This document shows, one piece after another, positions 28,211-37,615 of a stretch of DNA of 54,485 nucleotides. The DNA is taken from NCBI GenBank assembly GCA_016471375.1, contig WGLZ01000062.1, positions 1 through 54,485 on the forward strand, read 5' to 3'. The notes beneath the pieces are model-generated. The model saw only the letters and a list, made by a program, of their open reading frames with translations. It was not told the DNA's origin and did not search any database. A program made the position numbers and the translations under genes. This DNA is from Cyanobacteria bacterium RI_101. Its GTDB lineage: Bacteria > Cyanobacteriota > Cyanobacteriia > Cyanobacteriales > Microcystaceae. Each line of letters starts with the position of its first letter. Position 1 is the stretch's first letter.

Positions 28211-29353
28211 ATGCTACTTGCCATTGGTCACCCCGCTCCCCTCTTTGTGGCGCCGACCGCCTCCAATCCCCAATTTCATTTTGGCTCCGCGGCGGGGCGC
28301 TATATCGCCCTCAGTTTTCTCAACTCCGCCCAGGCTGACCACAGTCCGCCCATCCTAGCGGCGCTGGGGCAACATCGGAGACTCTTTGACGACGATTTTT
28401 GCTGTTTCTTCGGGGTGAGCAGTTGTCCCGAGGACGTCCTCGAAGAACAGATTCCCGGAATTCGCTGGTTTCGGGATCTGGATTATAGCCTCGCCCGTCG
28501 GTTTGGCGTGATGGGAGACGACAACGAATACCAACCCTGCACCTTTCTCTTCGACGAGCGTCTGCGGGTTCTCGCGGTTTTTCCCATCGGCGCTCAACCG
28601 GAGACCCATATTTCTCAACTCTCGGCGTTTCTATCCCAACTGCCGCCCTTCCCGGAATCTCGACCCGCCTTAACCCCGGCGCCGGTTCTGGTGACGCCCC
28701 GTATTTTTAGTTCAAAACTTTGTCAGGCGCTGATCGCTTACTACCAGCGACAAGGAGGAGAGGAATCTGGTTTTATGAGCGAGCGAGACGGTCGCACGGT
28801 TGTGGTCGCGGACTCCAGCGTCAAGCGCCGTCGAGACCGGGTCATTTTGGACGAAACCCTCCGAGAGGCGGCGCTCTTCGGCATTCGGGAACGGCTGGCG
28901 CCGGAAATTTATAAAGCCTTCCAATTTCAAGCCACCCGCATCGAGCGCCACATCGTCGCCTGCTATGACAGCGCCGACCAGGGGTTTTTCCAACCCCATC
29001 GGGACAACCTCACCAAGGGAACCGCCCACCGCAAATTCGCCGTTTCCCTCAACCTCAACACCGGCGAGTACGAAGGGGGGTGTCTCCGTTTTCCCGAATT
29101 TGGCCGCCAAACCTACAGCGCGCCCCTGGGCGGCGCCGTGGTCTTCTCCTGCTCCCTGCTCCATGAAGCCACCCCCGTCACCGCCGGGCGCCGCTACGCC
29201 TATTTGCCCTTTCTTTACGACGACGAGGCCGCCCAAATCCGGGAGCAAAATCTACGCTTTGTGGATCTAACGCCGCCGACCTCCGCCAAGACGAGAGGCC
29301 AAGGTTTTGGAGAGGGGAAAAAACCCTCCCGCCCCCGCAAAAAATCTTCCTAA
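28211..29353 (+). CDS. Peroxiredoxin-like domain fused to a 2-oxoglutarate/Fe(II) oxygenase
   Basis: The first 160 or so residues look like an AhpC/TSA peroxiredoxin fold (PAPLF start, FFGVSSCPED, then GIRWFRDLDYSLARRFGV and CTFLFDERLRVL). The rest is a prolyl-4-hydroxylase-like oxygenase. Iron ligands are His and Asp in FQPHRDN near residue 264 and a distal His in LLHEATP near 317, with an Arg (AGRRYAY) to bind 2-oxoglutarate. The peroxiredoxin part lacks the usual peroxidatic TxxC: the place reads LNSAQADHSPP. It may therefore be a structural or redox-sensing domain. A basic, low-complexity tail ends the protein. Substrate unknown. Confidence 0.85.
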   Translation: MLLAIGHPAPLFVAPTASNPQFHFGSAAGRYIALSFLNSAQADHSPPILAALGQHRRLFDDDFCCFFGVSSCPEDVLEEQIPGIRWFRDLDYSLARRFGVMGDDNEYQPCTFLFDERLRVLAVFPIGAQPETHISQLSAFLSQLPPFPESRPALTPAPVLVTPRIFSSKLCQALIAYYQRQGGEESGFMSERDGRTVVVADSSVKRRRDRVILDETLREAALFGIRERLAPEIYKAFQFQATRIERHIVACYDSADQGFFQPHRDNLTKGTAHRKFAVSLNLNTGEYEGGCLRFPEFGRQTYSAPLGGAVVFSCSLLHEATPVTAGRRYAYLPFLYDDEAAQIREQNLRFVDLTPPTSAKTRGQGFGEGKKPSRPRKKSS

Positions 29354-29430
29354 CCTCGATTTCCGAAGGGCCCCGGCGGGCCTGTTAAGATAAAAAACCT
29401 AAAGCCATCCCGGTCTTCCCGCCTTCTCCC

Positions 29431-32061
29431 ATGTCCCAGACTCCCGCCCTCAGCGGCGCTCAGATCCGCCAAACCTTCCTCGACTTTTACGCCCGGCGCC
29501 AACATCAAATTTTGCCCAGCGCCTCCTTAGTGCCGGAAGACCCCACGGTTTTGCTGACTATCGCCGGGATGTTGCCCTTTAAGCCCATTTTTTTGGGACA
29601 GAGAACCCCGGACTTCCCCCGGGCCACCACGTCGCAAAAGTGTATTCGCACCAACGATATTGAGAATGTGGGGCGCACGGCCCGGCACCATACGTTCTTT
29701 GAGATGCTGGGGAACTTTAGTTTTGGGGATTATTTTAAACGCCAGGCTATCCTTTGGGCTTGGGAATTGTCCACGGAAGTCTTTAAACTGCCCCCAGAGC
29801 GGTTAGTGGTCAGCGTCTTTGAGGAAGACGACGAGGCCTTCGCCCTCTGGCGGGACGAGGTGGGCATTCCCGCCCACCGGATTCAGAAAATGGGCGCCGA
29901 CGATAACTTCTGGGTCTCCGGCCCCACGGGGCCCTGCGGCCCCTGCTCGGAGTTGTACTATGATTTTCAGCCGGAGTTGGGGGATGAAACCATTGATTTA
30001 GAAGACGATAGCCGGTTTATCGAGTTTTATAACCTGGTATTCATGCAGTACAACCGGGACGCCCAGGGTAATCTAACGCCCCTGGAGAAGCAAAATATCG
30101 ACACGGGCATGGGGCTAGAGCGCATGGCCCAGATTTTACAAAAGGTTCCCAACAATTACGAAACGGATTTAATTTTCCCTATTATTCAAGCCGCGGCCCA
30201 AATTCTCCAGATCGACTACAGCGCCGCTTCGGAAACGGAAAAAACCTCCCTGAAGGTCATCGGCGACCACATCCGGGCCGTAGTTCATCTCATCGCCGAC
30301 GGCGTCAGCGCCTCCAATTTGGGCCGGGGTTACATTTTGCGGCGCTTGATCCGCCGGGTGGTTCGCCACGGGCGTTTATTAGGGATGAGCGGCGAATTTA
30401 CCCCCCAAGTGGCGGAGACGGTGATCCAACTGGGACAAGACGTTTACCCCAACCTGGTCGAGCGCCGGGAGGCCATTCTTCAGGAATTGGCCCGGGAAGA
30501 GGCGGCCTTCCTCAAAACCCTAGAACGGGGAGAAAAACTCTTGGCGGAGATTATCGCCCAGGCTCAAGGACAAATTGCCGGCGCCGACGCCTTCACCCTC
30601 TACGACACCTACGGTTTTCCCCTGGAACTGACGGAGGAAATCGCGGAGGAGGCGGGGTTAACAGTGGACCGGGAAGCCTTTGAGAAAGAAATGGCGGCGC
30701 AACAGGCCCGGTCTAAGGCCGCCCATCGGACGCTAGATTTAACGGTGCAGGAGAGTTTAGACAACCTAGCCCAGGACGTTCACCCCACGGCGTTTCTCGG
30801 CTACGACCACTTGCAAACTGTCGCCACGGTTCAAGGGGTTTTAATCGACGGGGAACTGCGGGAACAGGCCGAGGCCGGGGATGTCGCCCAGATTATTCTC
30901 GACCAAACCCCCTTCTACGCCGAGTCCGGGGGTCAGATCGGCGACCGGGGCTACCTCAGCGGAGCTAATCTTTTAGTTCGCATTGAGGACGTCAAAAAAG
31001 AGTCCGGCATTTTTATCCACTTCGGGCGGGTAGAGCGGGGACTTCTGCAAAGGGGGCAAACCGTCAGCGCCGCCATCGACCGGGCCTGCCGGCGCCGGGC
31101 CCAGGCCAACCATACCGCCACCCATCTCCTGCAAGCGGCGCTGAAAAAAATCGTCGGCGAGGACATTTCCCAGGCGGGTTCCTTGGTGGACTTTAACCGT
31201 CTGCGCTTTGATTTTAATTGTCCCCGCGCCTTGACCCCGGCGGAGTTAGAACAAATTGAAGAGCTGATCAACACCTGGATCGCCGAAGCTCACCCGGCCC
31301 AGGTGGAAATTCTGCCCTTAGCGGAAGCCAAACAACGGGGCGCCGTGGCCATGTTCGGCGAAAAATACGGCGCTGAGGTGCGGGTGGTGGACGTGCCGGG
31401 GGTCTCCATGGAACTCTGCGGCGGCACCCACGTGGCCAACACCGCCGAAATCGGGTTGTTTAAAATCCTGACGGAAACGGGAATCGCGGCGGGGATTCGC
31501 CGTATCGAAGCCGTGGCGGGGCCGGCGGTGCTGGGCTATCTCAACCAGCGGGAGCGGGTGGTGCGGGAGCTGAGCGACCGTCTGAAGGTGAAGCCGGAGG
31601 AGATTCCCGACCGGGTTCAACAAATCCAACTGGAGTTGAAACAGACCCAAAAAGACCTAGAAGCCGTCCAACAGGCGCTGGCGCTGGCCAAATCCGAGGC
31701 GCTTTTAAGCCAGGCGGAACGGATTAACGGCTTCGCCCTCCTAGTGGCGGATCTGGGGGAAGTGGACGCCGAAGCCCTCAAGAGCGCCGCCGAGCGTCTC
31801 CAGCAGAAATTAGGGGAAGGCGCCGTGGTTCTGGGGGCGACAGCGGAGGCGGATAAGGTGAGTCTGGTGGCGGCCTTCAGTCCCGGTCTGATTAAAACCT
31901 ACAACCTCCAAGCCGGTAAGTTCCTTGGCCCCATCGCCAAACTCTGCGGCGGCGGCGGCGGCGGGCGTCCCAATTTAGCCCAAGCCGGGGGTCGGGACCC
32001 CGCCCAATTACCGGCGGCGCTGGCGGAGGCGAAACGGCAATTACAAACGGCGCTTGCCTAG
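29431..32061 (+). CDS. alaS: Alanyl-tRNA synthetase
   Basis: AlaRS charges tRNA-Ala and clears mischarged Ser and Gly. The 876-residue product has the complete class II enzyme: catalytic motif region [19 protein letters not shown] near residue 87, [12 protein letters not shown] near 168, an editing domain with [12 protein letters not shown] near 560 and CGGTHVANT near 668, and the C-Ala domain ending in a glycine run ([16 protein letters not shown]). Length is normal and no motif is missing. It stands alone, 77 bases after the oxygenase fusion gene. Confidence 0.98.
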   Translation: MSQTPALSGAQIRQTFLDFYARRQHQILPSASLVPEDPTVLLTIAGMLPFKPIFLGQRTPDFPRATTSQKCIRTNDIENVGRTARHHTFFEMLGNFSFGDYFKRQAILWAWELSTEVFKLPPERLVVSVFEEDDEAFALWRDEVGIPAHRIQKMGADDNFWVSGPTGPCGPCSELYYDFQPELGDETIDLEDDSRFIEFYNLVFMQYNRDAQGNLTPLEKQNIDTGMGLERMAQILQKVPNNYETDLIFPIIQAAAQILQIDYSAASETEKTSLKVIGDHIRAVVHLIADGVSASNLGRGYILRRLIRRVVRHGRLLGMSGEFTPQVAETVIQLGQDVYPNLVERREAILQELAREEAAFLKTLERGEKLLAEIIAQAQGQIAGADAFTLYDTYGFPLELTEEIAEEAGLTVDREAFEKEMAAQQARSKAAHRTLDLTVQESLDNLAQDVHPTAFLGYDHLQTVATVQGVLIDGELREQAEAGDVAQIILDQTPFYAESGGQIGDRGYLSGANLLVRIEDVKKESGIFIHFGRVERGLLQRGQTVSAAIDRACRRRAQANHTATHLLQAALKKIVGEDISQAGSLVDFNRLRFDFNCPRALTPAELEQIEELINTWIAEAHPAQVEILPLAEAKQRGAVAMFGEKYGAEVRVVDVPGVSMELCGGTHVANTAEIGLFKILTETGIAAGIRRIEAVAGPAVLGYLNQRERVVRELSDRLKVKPEEIPDRVQQIQLELKQTQKDLEAVQQALALAKSEALLSQAERINGFALLVADLGEVDAEALKSAAERLQQKLGEGAVVLGATAEADKVSLVAAFSPGLIKTYNLQAGKFLGPIAKLCGGGGGGRPNLAQAGGRDPAQLPAALAEAKRQLQTALA

Positions 32062-32123
32062 GCGGCGCCCCTAATGACGAATCCGGGTTCCATAAACCCG
32101 CGCAACGTAGGTTAAAGCAACCT

Positions 32124-33023
32124 CTAGGCCAATTGCCAACAGGCTTCCCGCGTTAGACGAATTTGGGCCAGGGTAAAGATGACAGGAATAATGCGACCAT
32201 AGTTGGTGGCCACGGCCCGCCAGCCCAAATCCGCCAAAAACCACCCCCACAGCGCCGGGCCGACCCAAGTCAGTAAAGCCCGAGCGGCGCCGTAACGAGC
32301 CGCGCTTAACGCCACCCCCTGTTTAGCGCTCTGAAGCGCCAGTTGATTGTGCAGTTGGGCCGCCGCGGCCGCCCCCCCCCGGAGCAGAGCGGAGCGGGCC
32401 GCCTGGTACTGGGCGATGTGGAGAGTGAGTTCCTGTAAAACGCGCCGCAAAAGCAGGGGTTTCAGCGCCGAATTAACGGCCACAGCGGCGCCGCCCTTAA
32501 GAAAGAGGGCGACGGGGTTATGTTGCAGTTGGAGGGGCAGAGGTTCCGGTAGAGGCGAGCGCAGAAGGGACTGTTGGATTTTGATCACCAGTTTGTTCTG
32601 TTCGGCCCGGGGCAATTTTTGCCAAGCCTGGTTCACCAGATGGAGAAAAATTTCCGCTTCGATGTCGGTGGCGCTCATTTTTTCAGCGTAGGGCACCTTC
32701 AGGTAATGGCAGACCTGAATCAGCGTTTGGCGATAGCTAAAGGATTGAGTCTTGCCCCGCAGGACGGTGAAGCCGTCGGCGGCCAGATAGCGAAAGCGGC
32801 GCTCTAGGGCGTCGAGCCAACTGGAAAGCTCCCGACTCTGAACCTCCAGGGGACGGGGGGTCTGCAAATAATCGAGGGGGTTAAATTTACGGGCGAAGAG
32901 GATATGGGTAAACTGTCTGAGTTCGTCCTCCGTCGCTAATTCCAGCGCCGACCGAAGTTCGTCCACGGTCTTCTCCTCCACCAGGTCGCGGTCACAGTTG
33001 GGCACACCTATTATGTCACACAA
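32124..33023 (-). CDS. YaaW-like (UPF0174) protein
   Basis: This 299-residue protein follows the layout of Escherichia coli YaaW. It has an N-terminal DELRSALELATEDELRQFTHILF helix pair, a WLDALERRFRYLAADGFTVLRG segment, YLKVPYAEKMSATDIEAEIFLHLVNQAWQKL, and a C-terminal glycine/alanine-rich half with a hydrophobic stretch (LLTWVGPALWGWFLADLGW). The function of the family is unknown; the C terminus may associate with membranes. The start is uncertain: the longest frame begins at a GTG at 33023 and another GTG lies six codons later. Confidence 0.65.
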   Translation of the reverse strand: MCDIIGVPNCDRDLVEEKTVDELRSALELATEDELRQFTHILFARKFNPLDYLQTPRPLEVQSRELSSWLDALERRFRYLAADGFTVLRGKTQSFSYRQTLIQVCHYLKVPYAEKMSATDIEAEIFLHLVNQAWQKLPRAEQNKLVIKIQQSLLRSPLPEPLPLQLQHNPVALFLKGGAAVAVNSALKPLLLRRVLQELTLHIAQYQAARSALLRGGAAAAAQLHNQLALQSAKQGVALSAARYGAARALLTWVGPALWGWFLADLGWRAVATNYGRIIPVIFTLAQIRLTREACWQLA

Positions 33024-33166
33024 CGAAAAGGGGAAGTTCCCTCTTTTGTCGTCGTCGCCGCGCTCAAGGCCCTCGCAGAAAGGGAACTTTAGGGATAAGA
33101 AGCCGCGATTCGTCTTTCCCCATCTCGGCTAAAAATGAGTTGAATGACAGACGCCCGGTCTCGGCG

Positions 33167-34456
33167 CTAAGGGGACGGATTGGGGGCTAGGTTTCTCTCT
33201 TCCTTCTTCGTCTCTCCCAGCGCCGTCTGGGCCCACTGGACTAAGGGTAAACCCTCTGGGTAAAGACCGCCCTCTTTCAAGCGCCGAATTTCCCCCTCCG
33301 GTAGGGCTAAATTGGCTCGTTGGGCCAGCGCCTTGAGGACGTCTCCCCGGTCAATCACCCCCGCCACGGCGCCGGCGGGATCGAGCACCGTCAGGAAACG
33401 AAATTTTTGGGCTGTCGGACTTTCCAAGAGAGCGATGGCTTCTGTCAGGGGGCTTTTTGCCGTTACGCTAGGAATTTCCGCCAAAGGTAGGGCGATATCC
33501 CCCAGGGTCATCCAGTTCCAATCGCTCCGCTCAATGTCCCGCAGTAAATAAACCGGGATTAAGCCCCGATAGCGGCCGTCGCTAGCGCAGTAGTAGGGGG
33601 TAAACCAATTCTCAGCGCTGTCGAGGAGATAGGTCTGGGCGAACTCCGCCAAGGTCAACCCGGCGGAGACCACTCGGAACTGCCGGGTTACCGCGTCCCC
33701 CGCGGTCAGGGTTTGCAAAATCAGTTGCAGGGCGCTGAGCTGGTCGTAGCGTTGGGCGTTGCGCCAGACAAACCAGCCAATCAAACTCAACCAGAGACCG
33801 CTTCCTTCCCCCGCCAAAAAGACCAGCAATAAACCGGCGCCGATCCCCAGAGCGCCAAAAAATTGACCGCTCCGGGCGGCCCAGCGGGTGGCGGCGAGAC
33901 GGGCCTGTTGCCCATTCTGGGTTCCGCCCTTCAGTTTCCAAACAATAGCCTTGAGCGCCTGACCCCCGTCCAGGGGCAGACCCGGCAGGAGATTAAACAG
34001 CGCCAAGAACAAATTCAGCCGCCCCACGTCCGCTAACATGAACCGCCCCACCCCGGCGCCGGGAAGCCAGGCTCCCGATTGGCAGAGGAACCAGAGCGCC
34101 AAACTCACCGCCGGCCCCGCTAGCGCAACCGCCAGGGCCCCCTCCGGCGTCGCCGGCTCCCGCTCGATGGCCGCCACGCCCCCAAAAAGAAAAAGGGTGA
34201 TGGAATTAACGCGAATGCCCTGATAGCGGGCCACTAGACTGTGGCCCAACTCGTGGAGGAGCACCGAGGCGAAGAGCAGTAAGGCTAGGACAAAGCCGAG
34301 AATAAACCCCAACCAGGGGGAACCCTGACGAAAAAAAAGCTGATTCAGGAGAGCGCCGTTGCTCCAAGTTAACAGCGCCGCGATCGCGAACCAGGAGCGA
34401 TCCAAATAAAATGGGATGCCGAGAATATTCCCCAATTGCCAACGTCCTTGAAGCAT
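33167..34456 (-). CDS. Site-2-protease-like M50 metallopeptidase with CBS domains
   Basis: The 429-residue protein is an intramembrane protease of the M50 family. The zinc motif HELGH lies at residues 68-72 within a hydrophobic helix, and the second motif NLLPGLPLDGGQ lies near residue 160. Five or six membrane helices are visible. The C-terminal part (about 260-400) holds a CBS pair, with the second marked by FRFLTVLDPAGAVAGVIDRGDVL, which suggests control by adenylate or energy status. Such proteins release membrane-bound regulators. No obvious anti-sigma factor is adjacent. A small secreted-protein gene is divergent, starting 35 bases away. Confidence 0.92.
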   Translation of the reverse strand: MLQGRWQLGNILGIPFYLDRSWFAIAALLTWSNGALLNQLFFRQGSPWLGFILGFVLALLLFASVLLHELGHSLVARYQGIRVNSITLFLFGGVAAIEREPATPEGALAVALAGPAVSLALWFLCQSGAWLPGAGVGRFMLADVGRLNLFLALFNLLPGLPLDGGQALKAIVWKLKGGTQNGQQARLAATRWAARSGQFFGALGIGAGLLLVFLAGEGSGLWLSLIGWFVWRNAQRYDQLSALQLILQTLTAGDAVTRQFRVVSAGLTLAEFAQTYLLDSAENWFTPYYCASDGRYRGLIPVYLLRDIERSDWNWMTLGDIALPLAEIPSVTAKSPLTEAIALLESPTAQKFRFLTVLDPAGAVAGVIDRGDVLKALAQRANLALPEGEIRRLKEGGLYPEGLPLVQWAQTALGETKKEERNLAPNPSP

Positions 34457-34491
34457 ACTGCCCGCCCTTGCCCGTGAGAGATAGTCCTTCT

Positions 34492-34824
34492 ATGGTAATG
34501 CCCCCTTCAGTCTCCAGGTCGCCTTTTCCGCGGCGGTTAACCCCCCTGGCGCTGGGCGCCGTCTGGATGTTGACCCTCGCGCCCGCCTTGGGACAACCGG
34601 CGCCGGAGGATTTGCCGGAAGAAGTCCTGCGGGGAGAAATCATTACCGAAGCCCGCTCTCCCCTTGACGGGCAACCCTTAACCGCGACGGAATATCTAGA
34701 GCTAGAAGAGGCGCTGGCGCTAGAGGCCGAAATTCCCCCCCGCCTCAGCCCCCGGATTCGGACGTTGATTTTCCTGCTCCGTCTGCGGCAATTCCTGCGG
34801 CCCCTGCTCCCCTTTATCCCCTAG
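34492..34824 (+). CDS. Small secreted conserved cyanobacterial protein
   Basis: From the ATG at 34492 (another lies at 34498) the product is 110 residues. An N-terminal basic segment and a Leu/Ala-rich core form a signal peptide, likely cut after ALG near residue 34. The mature part has a pattern I associate with a conserved but unnamed cyanobacterial family: PEEVLRGEIITEARSPLDGQPLT, an acidic helix, and a hydrophobic end (IRTLIFLLRLRQFLRPLLPF). Function unknown. The last 105 bases overlap the 3' end of the flotillin gene on the opposite strand, so both C termini use the same DNA. Confidence 0.7.
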   Translation: MVMPPSVSRSPFPRRLTPLALGAVWMLTLAPALGQPAPEDLPEEVLRGEIITEARSPLDGQPLTATEYLELEEALALEAEIPPRLSPRIRTLIFLLRLRQFLRPLLPFIP

Positions 34825-36708
34825 GTTCTCCGGCGCCGGATTTTGCAAGAGAGATTTCAACCGTCCCAGCGCCGCGCCCAATTGCCCTTCGTTTAAGAGT
34901 CCGTTAATTAGGGTTAGCCCGCTGGTGGAGAGGAGGAGTTTATTGATATCGGCGCCGTTCTCCCGACCCCCCAAGCCTGGGAAAGAATAAATACGGGATT
35001 CCCCTAACACCCCCGGTTGCGGCGCCAGGGCTTGGATCAGCGCCGGCAGGTAGGGCGTCAACTCCGGCCAGAGGGTTCTGACCAACTCCGCCGTTCGATT
35101 GGCGTCGCTGAGGCTATTTTGGGCTTCGATCAAGGCCTGTTGTCCCCGGGCCTCCGCCAGGGCCTTGTGTTGGTTGGCGTCCGCCAGGGTGCGAATGGAC
35201 TCCGCCTCCAGTTCCGCGGCCTGCCGGGCGATCTCCGCTTGGCGCCGGCGCCGGAAGACCTCGATTTCCACTACGTTTTGCTCTCCGATCCGGCGCTGGT
35301 CCGCGTCCTGTTGGGCGGCGATCAGGGTTAATTGCTGGGCCCGTTCCGCCTCCTCCACCGCCTGGGCCGTCATCACACCCGCTTCCGCCTTGGCCCTGAG
35401 GGCTTCCGCTTGCAGGCGCTCCTTTTGCTTTTCGGCGATGGCGATGGCCGCGGTTTGTTGGGTCACCTGGGTGTTTTGCTCCGCTAGGGCGATTTCCGCC
35501 TGGGCTTGCAGGCGAGAGGCTTCGATGATTTTTTGGCGCTGGATTTCCGCCACTTCCGCTTCTTTCTTCTGGAGGGTTTGGGCCACTTTTAACTCTTTAT
35601 TGCGCTCCTCTAGGGCGATATCGGCGGCGATTTGGCTATTTTGCACCGCCAGTTGCTTTTGGATGCGCTCCTCTTCCACCGCCCGCTCCTGGAGGATTTT
35701 ATTGCGCTCGATTTTCGCCAACTCCTGATCCTTCGACTCCTGAATTTCCCGCTCCTGCTGGGCTTTTTGAGATTCGATTTCCTTGCGACGGAGCATGGTC
35801 AGCAGTTCAATATCTTTTTGCTGGGTAATATTGGCGTCTTGCTTTTGTTTGGCGATTTCTAAACTTTGCTTTTCCGCGGCTAATTCCCGTTGCTCAATAG
35901 CCACTTTCGTGGTCAGTTCCACTTCTCGTTTTTGTTGGATGGAATGCTGAATGGTCTCCGTCCGTAACCTGACTCCTTGGGCGTCGAAAAAGTTATTTTC
36001 ATCGTAGGTGTCGCTTTCTTCAATTTCGGAAATAGCGATATTATTCAAGGTTAAACCCACCTTTTTCAGATCCGCCTGAATTAAATTCAACACCTCGTCG
36101 GCAAAGCCCAATTTATCGGAATCCACTTCGGCTAACTTCTTCCGTTTCGCCGCGGCCCGGATAGCGTCGTCCGCCCGTTTTTCTAGAGCGTCCTTAATAT
36201 TTTCCTCGGTAATTTGCCCCTTTTTTGAGAGCCGCGCCGCCGCCGTTAAAATATCGTTGCGGTCGGGATTAATACAGACATAAAAAGTCACCCGCATATT
36301 GGCCCGCATATAATCCTGAGTGCGCACCGCTAAATTTCCCGCCCGCACCACATCGATGGAAATTTCCCGCAAAGAAACCCGAGTGACTTCATGGAAACCG
36401 GGAATAACGATACAACCGCCGTGGAGAATCACCAACTGCTCTTTTTTAAACACTCCCCCGGTGCGGACAATGGCTTCGTTATTGGGGGCGATGACATAAA
36501 ACCGGGTGTAGATAAAAATAGTGATTAAGACCAAGACCACCAGCGCCACTAAGATCAGGGGAAAAAGCAACAAGCCGCTCATCCCCCCCGCTAGGGGCAA
36601 CGCCTGGGCGACCCAAGCCCTTTCTTGAGGAACCAGCGCCGGCTCTTCCTCCCAAGATTCTGGGGAAAGGGAGGGCAAGCTTTGCAAAAAGGCGAGCCAA
36701 AATTTCAT
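34720..36708 (-). CDS. Flotillin/YqiK-type SPFH protein
   Basis: The 662-residue protein has a transmembrane segment at about 44-68, an SPFH domain from about 70 to 250 (YVIAPNNEAIVRTGG at its start), and then a very long Glu/Gln/Arg-rich coiled coil (about 260-530) full of EAR and EIE repeats. A C-terminal domain rich in small residues follows. This is the standard layout of bacterial flotillins, which assemble membrane scaffolds or microdomains. The last 32 residues or so (a polar Gln/Glu/Pro-rich tail) are read from DNA that also codes, on the other strand, for the small secreted protein. Confidence 0.92.
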   Translation of the reverse strand: MKFWLAFLQSLPSLSPESWEEEPALVPQERAWVAQALPLAGGMSGLLLFPLILVALVVLVLITIFIYTRFYVIAPNNEAIVRTGGVFKKEQLVILHGGCIVIPGFHEVTRVSLREISIDVVRAGNLAVRTQDYMRANMRVTFYVCINPDRNDILTAAARLSKKGQITEENIKDALEKRADDAIRAAAKRKKLAEVDSDKLGFADEVLNLIQADLKKVGLTLNNIAISEIEESDTYDENNFFDAQGVRLRTETIQHSIQQKREVELTTKVAIEQRELAAEKQSLEIAKQKQDANITQQKDIELLTMLRRKEIESQKAQQEREIQESKDQELAKIERNKILQERAVEEERIQKQLAVQNSQIAADIALEERNKELKVAQTLQKKEAEVAEIQRQKIIEASRLQAQAEIALAEQNTQVTQQTAAIAIAEKQKERLQAEALRAKAEAGVMTAQAVEEAERAQQLTLIAAQQDADQRRIGEQNVVEIEVFRRRRQAEIARQAAELEAESIRTLADANQHKALAEARGQQALIEAQNSLSDANRTAELVRTLWPELTPYLPALIQALAPQPGVLGESRIYSFPGLGGRENGADINKLLLSTSGLTLINGLLNEGQLGAALGRLKSLLQNPAPENLGDKGEQGPQELPQTEQENQRPNPGAEAGGNFGL

Positions 36709-36752
36709 GAGTTCTCCTGGGGTAAATAGCTTCCCCCCATCCTAGCCCCTTA

Positions 36753-37391
36753 TTAAATATCCCGTTCCCGTTGGGCGGCCAAAGCGATACCGAGGGGAAA
36801 AATTTGATGTTCTTGAACTTGAACGCGAGCGTGGAGGCTTTCCGGGGTATCTCCGGGGAGGATGGGAACCGCCGCCTGCGCTAAAATCGGGCCGCTATCC
36901 ACATCCGGGACCGCGTAATGCACCGTGCAACCCGTCACCTTCACCCCGGCGCTCAGGGCTTGCTCCACAGCGCCGACGCCCCGGAAACTGGGGAGCAAAC
37001 TGGGATGAATATTTAAGACCCGACGGGGGAAGGCGTCCAACAAAACTGGCGTCACAATCCGCATCCAGCCAGCCATAATCACCCAATCGGCGCCGGCCTG
37101 TTTCAACGTCTCCACAATGGCTCGGTCTAGGTCGGCTCGGGACGCATAGTCCCGGTGGTTGAGCAGAACCGCGGGAATCCCTAGACGCTCCGCCCGGTCT
37201 TTAACCCCGGCGCCGGGTTGGTTATAAATCAAAACTTGGATTCGAGCCTTCAGCGCCCCGCCCCGAATCGATTGGGCGATGGCTTCGAGGTTACTGCCGC
37301 TTCCCGAGGCCAGGACGCCGAGGGAGAGGATCTGAGGCTGGGGGATTTCGGCGAGGGTCAGGGGCGGAGAAATCAGGCTAGCGGCGCTCAT
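36753..37391 (-). CDS. purN: Phosphoribosylglycinamide formyltransferase
   Basis: PurN transfers a formyl group from 10-formyl-tetrahydrofolate to GAR in purine synthesis. The 212-residue product has LASGSGSNLEAI near residue 28, the catalytic region LNIHPSLLPSFRG with its His near residue 127, GCTVHYAVPDVDSGPILAQ near 154 and a conserved Asp in that segment. Length is normal with a slightly extended N terminus of about 20 residues before the core. It is the first gene upstream of the flotillin gene on the same strand, with 44 bases between. Confidence 0.95.
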   Translation of the reverse strand: MSAASLISPPLTLAEIPQPQILSLGVLASGSGSNLEAIAQSIRGGALKARIQVLIYNQPGAGVKDRAERLGIPAVLLNHRDYASRADLDRAIVETLKQAGADWVIMAGWMRIVTPVLLDAFPRRVLNIHPSLLPSFRGVGAVEQALSAGVKVTGCTVHYAVPDVDSGPILAQAAVPILPGDTPESLHARVQVQEHQIFPLGIALAAQRERDI

Positions 37392-37447
37392 GGGTCATAA
37401 TTCTCTCCCTTGGGGCCAACCGTCCCCGCCGGGCGTTCACAAAAACG

Positions 37448-37546
37448 AAGACCCGGAGTTCACGCCTATCACAAGCATCCCGTATTGCTGCTGCCTTCCG
37501 GCCCTGACAAGGTTTGGGCGTTGTCATCGCATGAGTCCGAGTCGTT
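37448..37546 (-). ncRNA. ffs: Signal recognition particle 4.5S RNA
   Basis: On the minus strand the core reads TCAGGGCCGGAAGGCAGCAG followed by CAATACGGGATGC, the universally conserved apical hairpin and symmetric loop of the bacterial SRP RNA that binds Ffh. The ends pair: GACTCGG at 37537-37543 (minus sense) with CCGGGTC at 37450-37456. The exact 5' and 3' ends are estimated from this pairing. It lies between purN and the cysteine desulfurase gene. Confidence 0.92.
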
Positions 37547-37615
37547 CACCATCTTAACATAGGCGTCGCGTTTGCTCATGGGGCCCGGTTGACCCCTGAT
37601 TCGGAAGGAAGTCTG

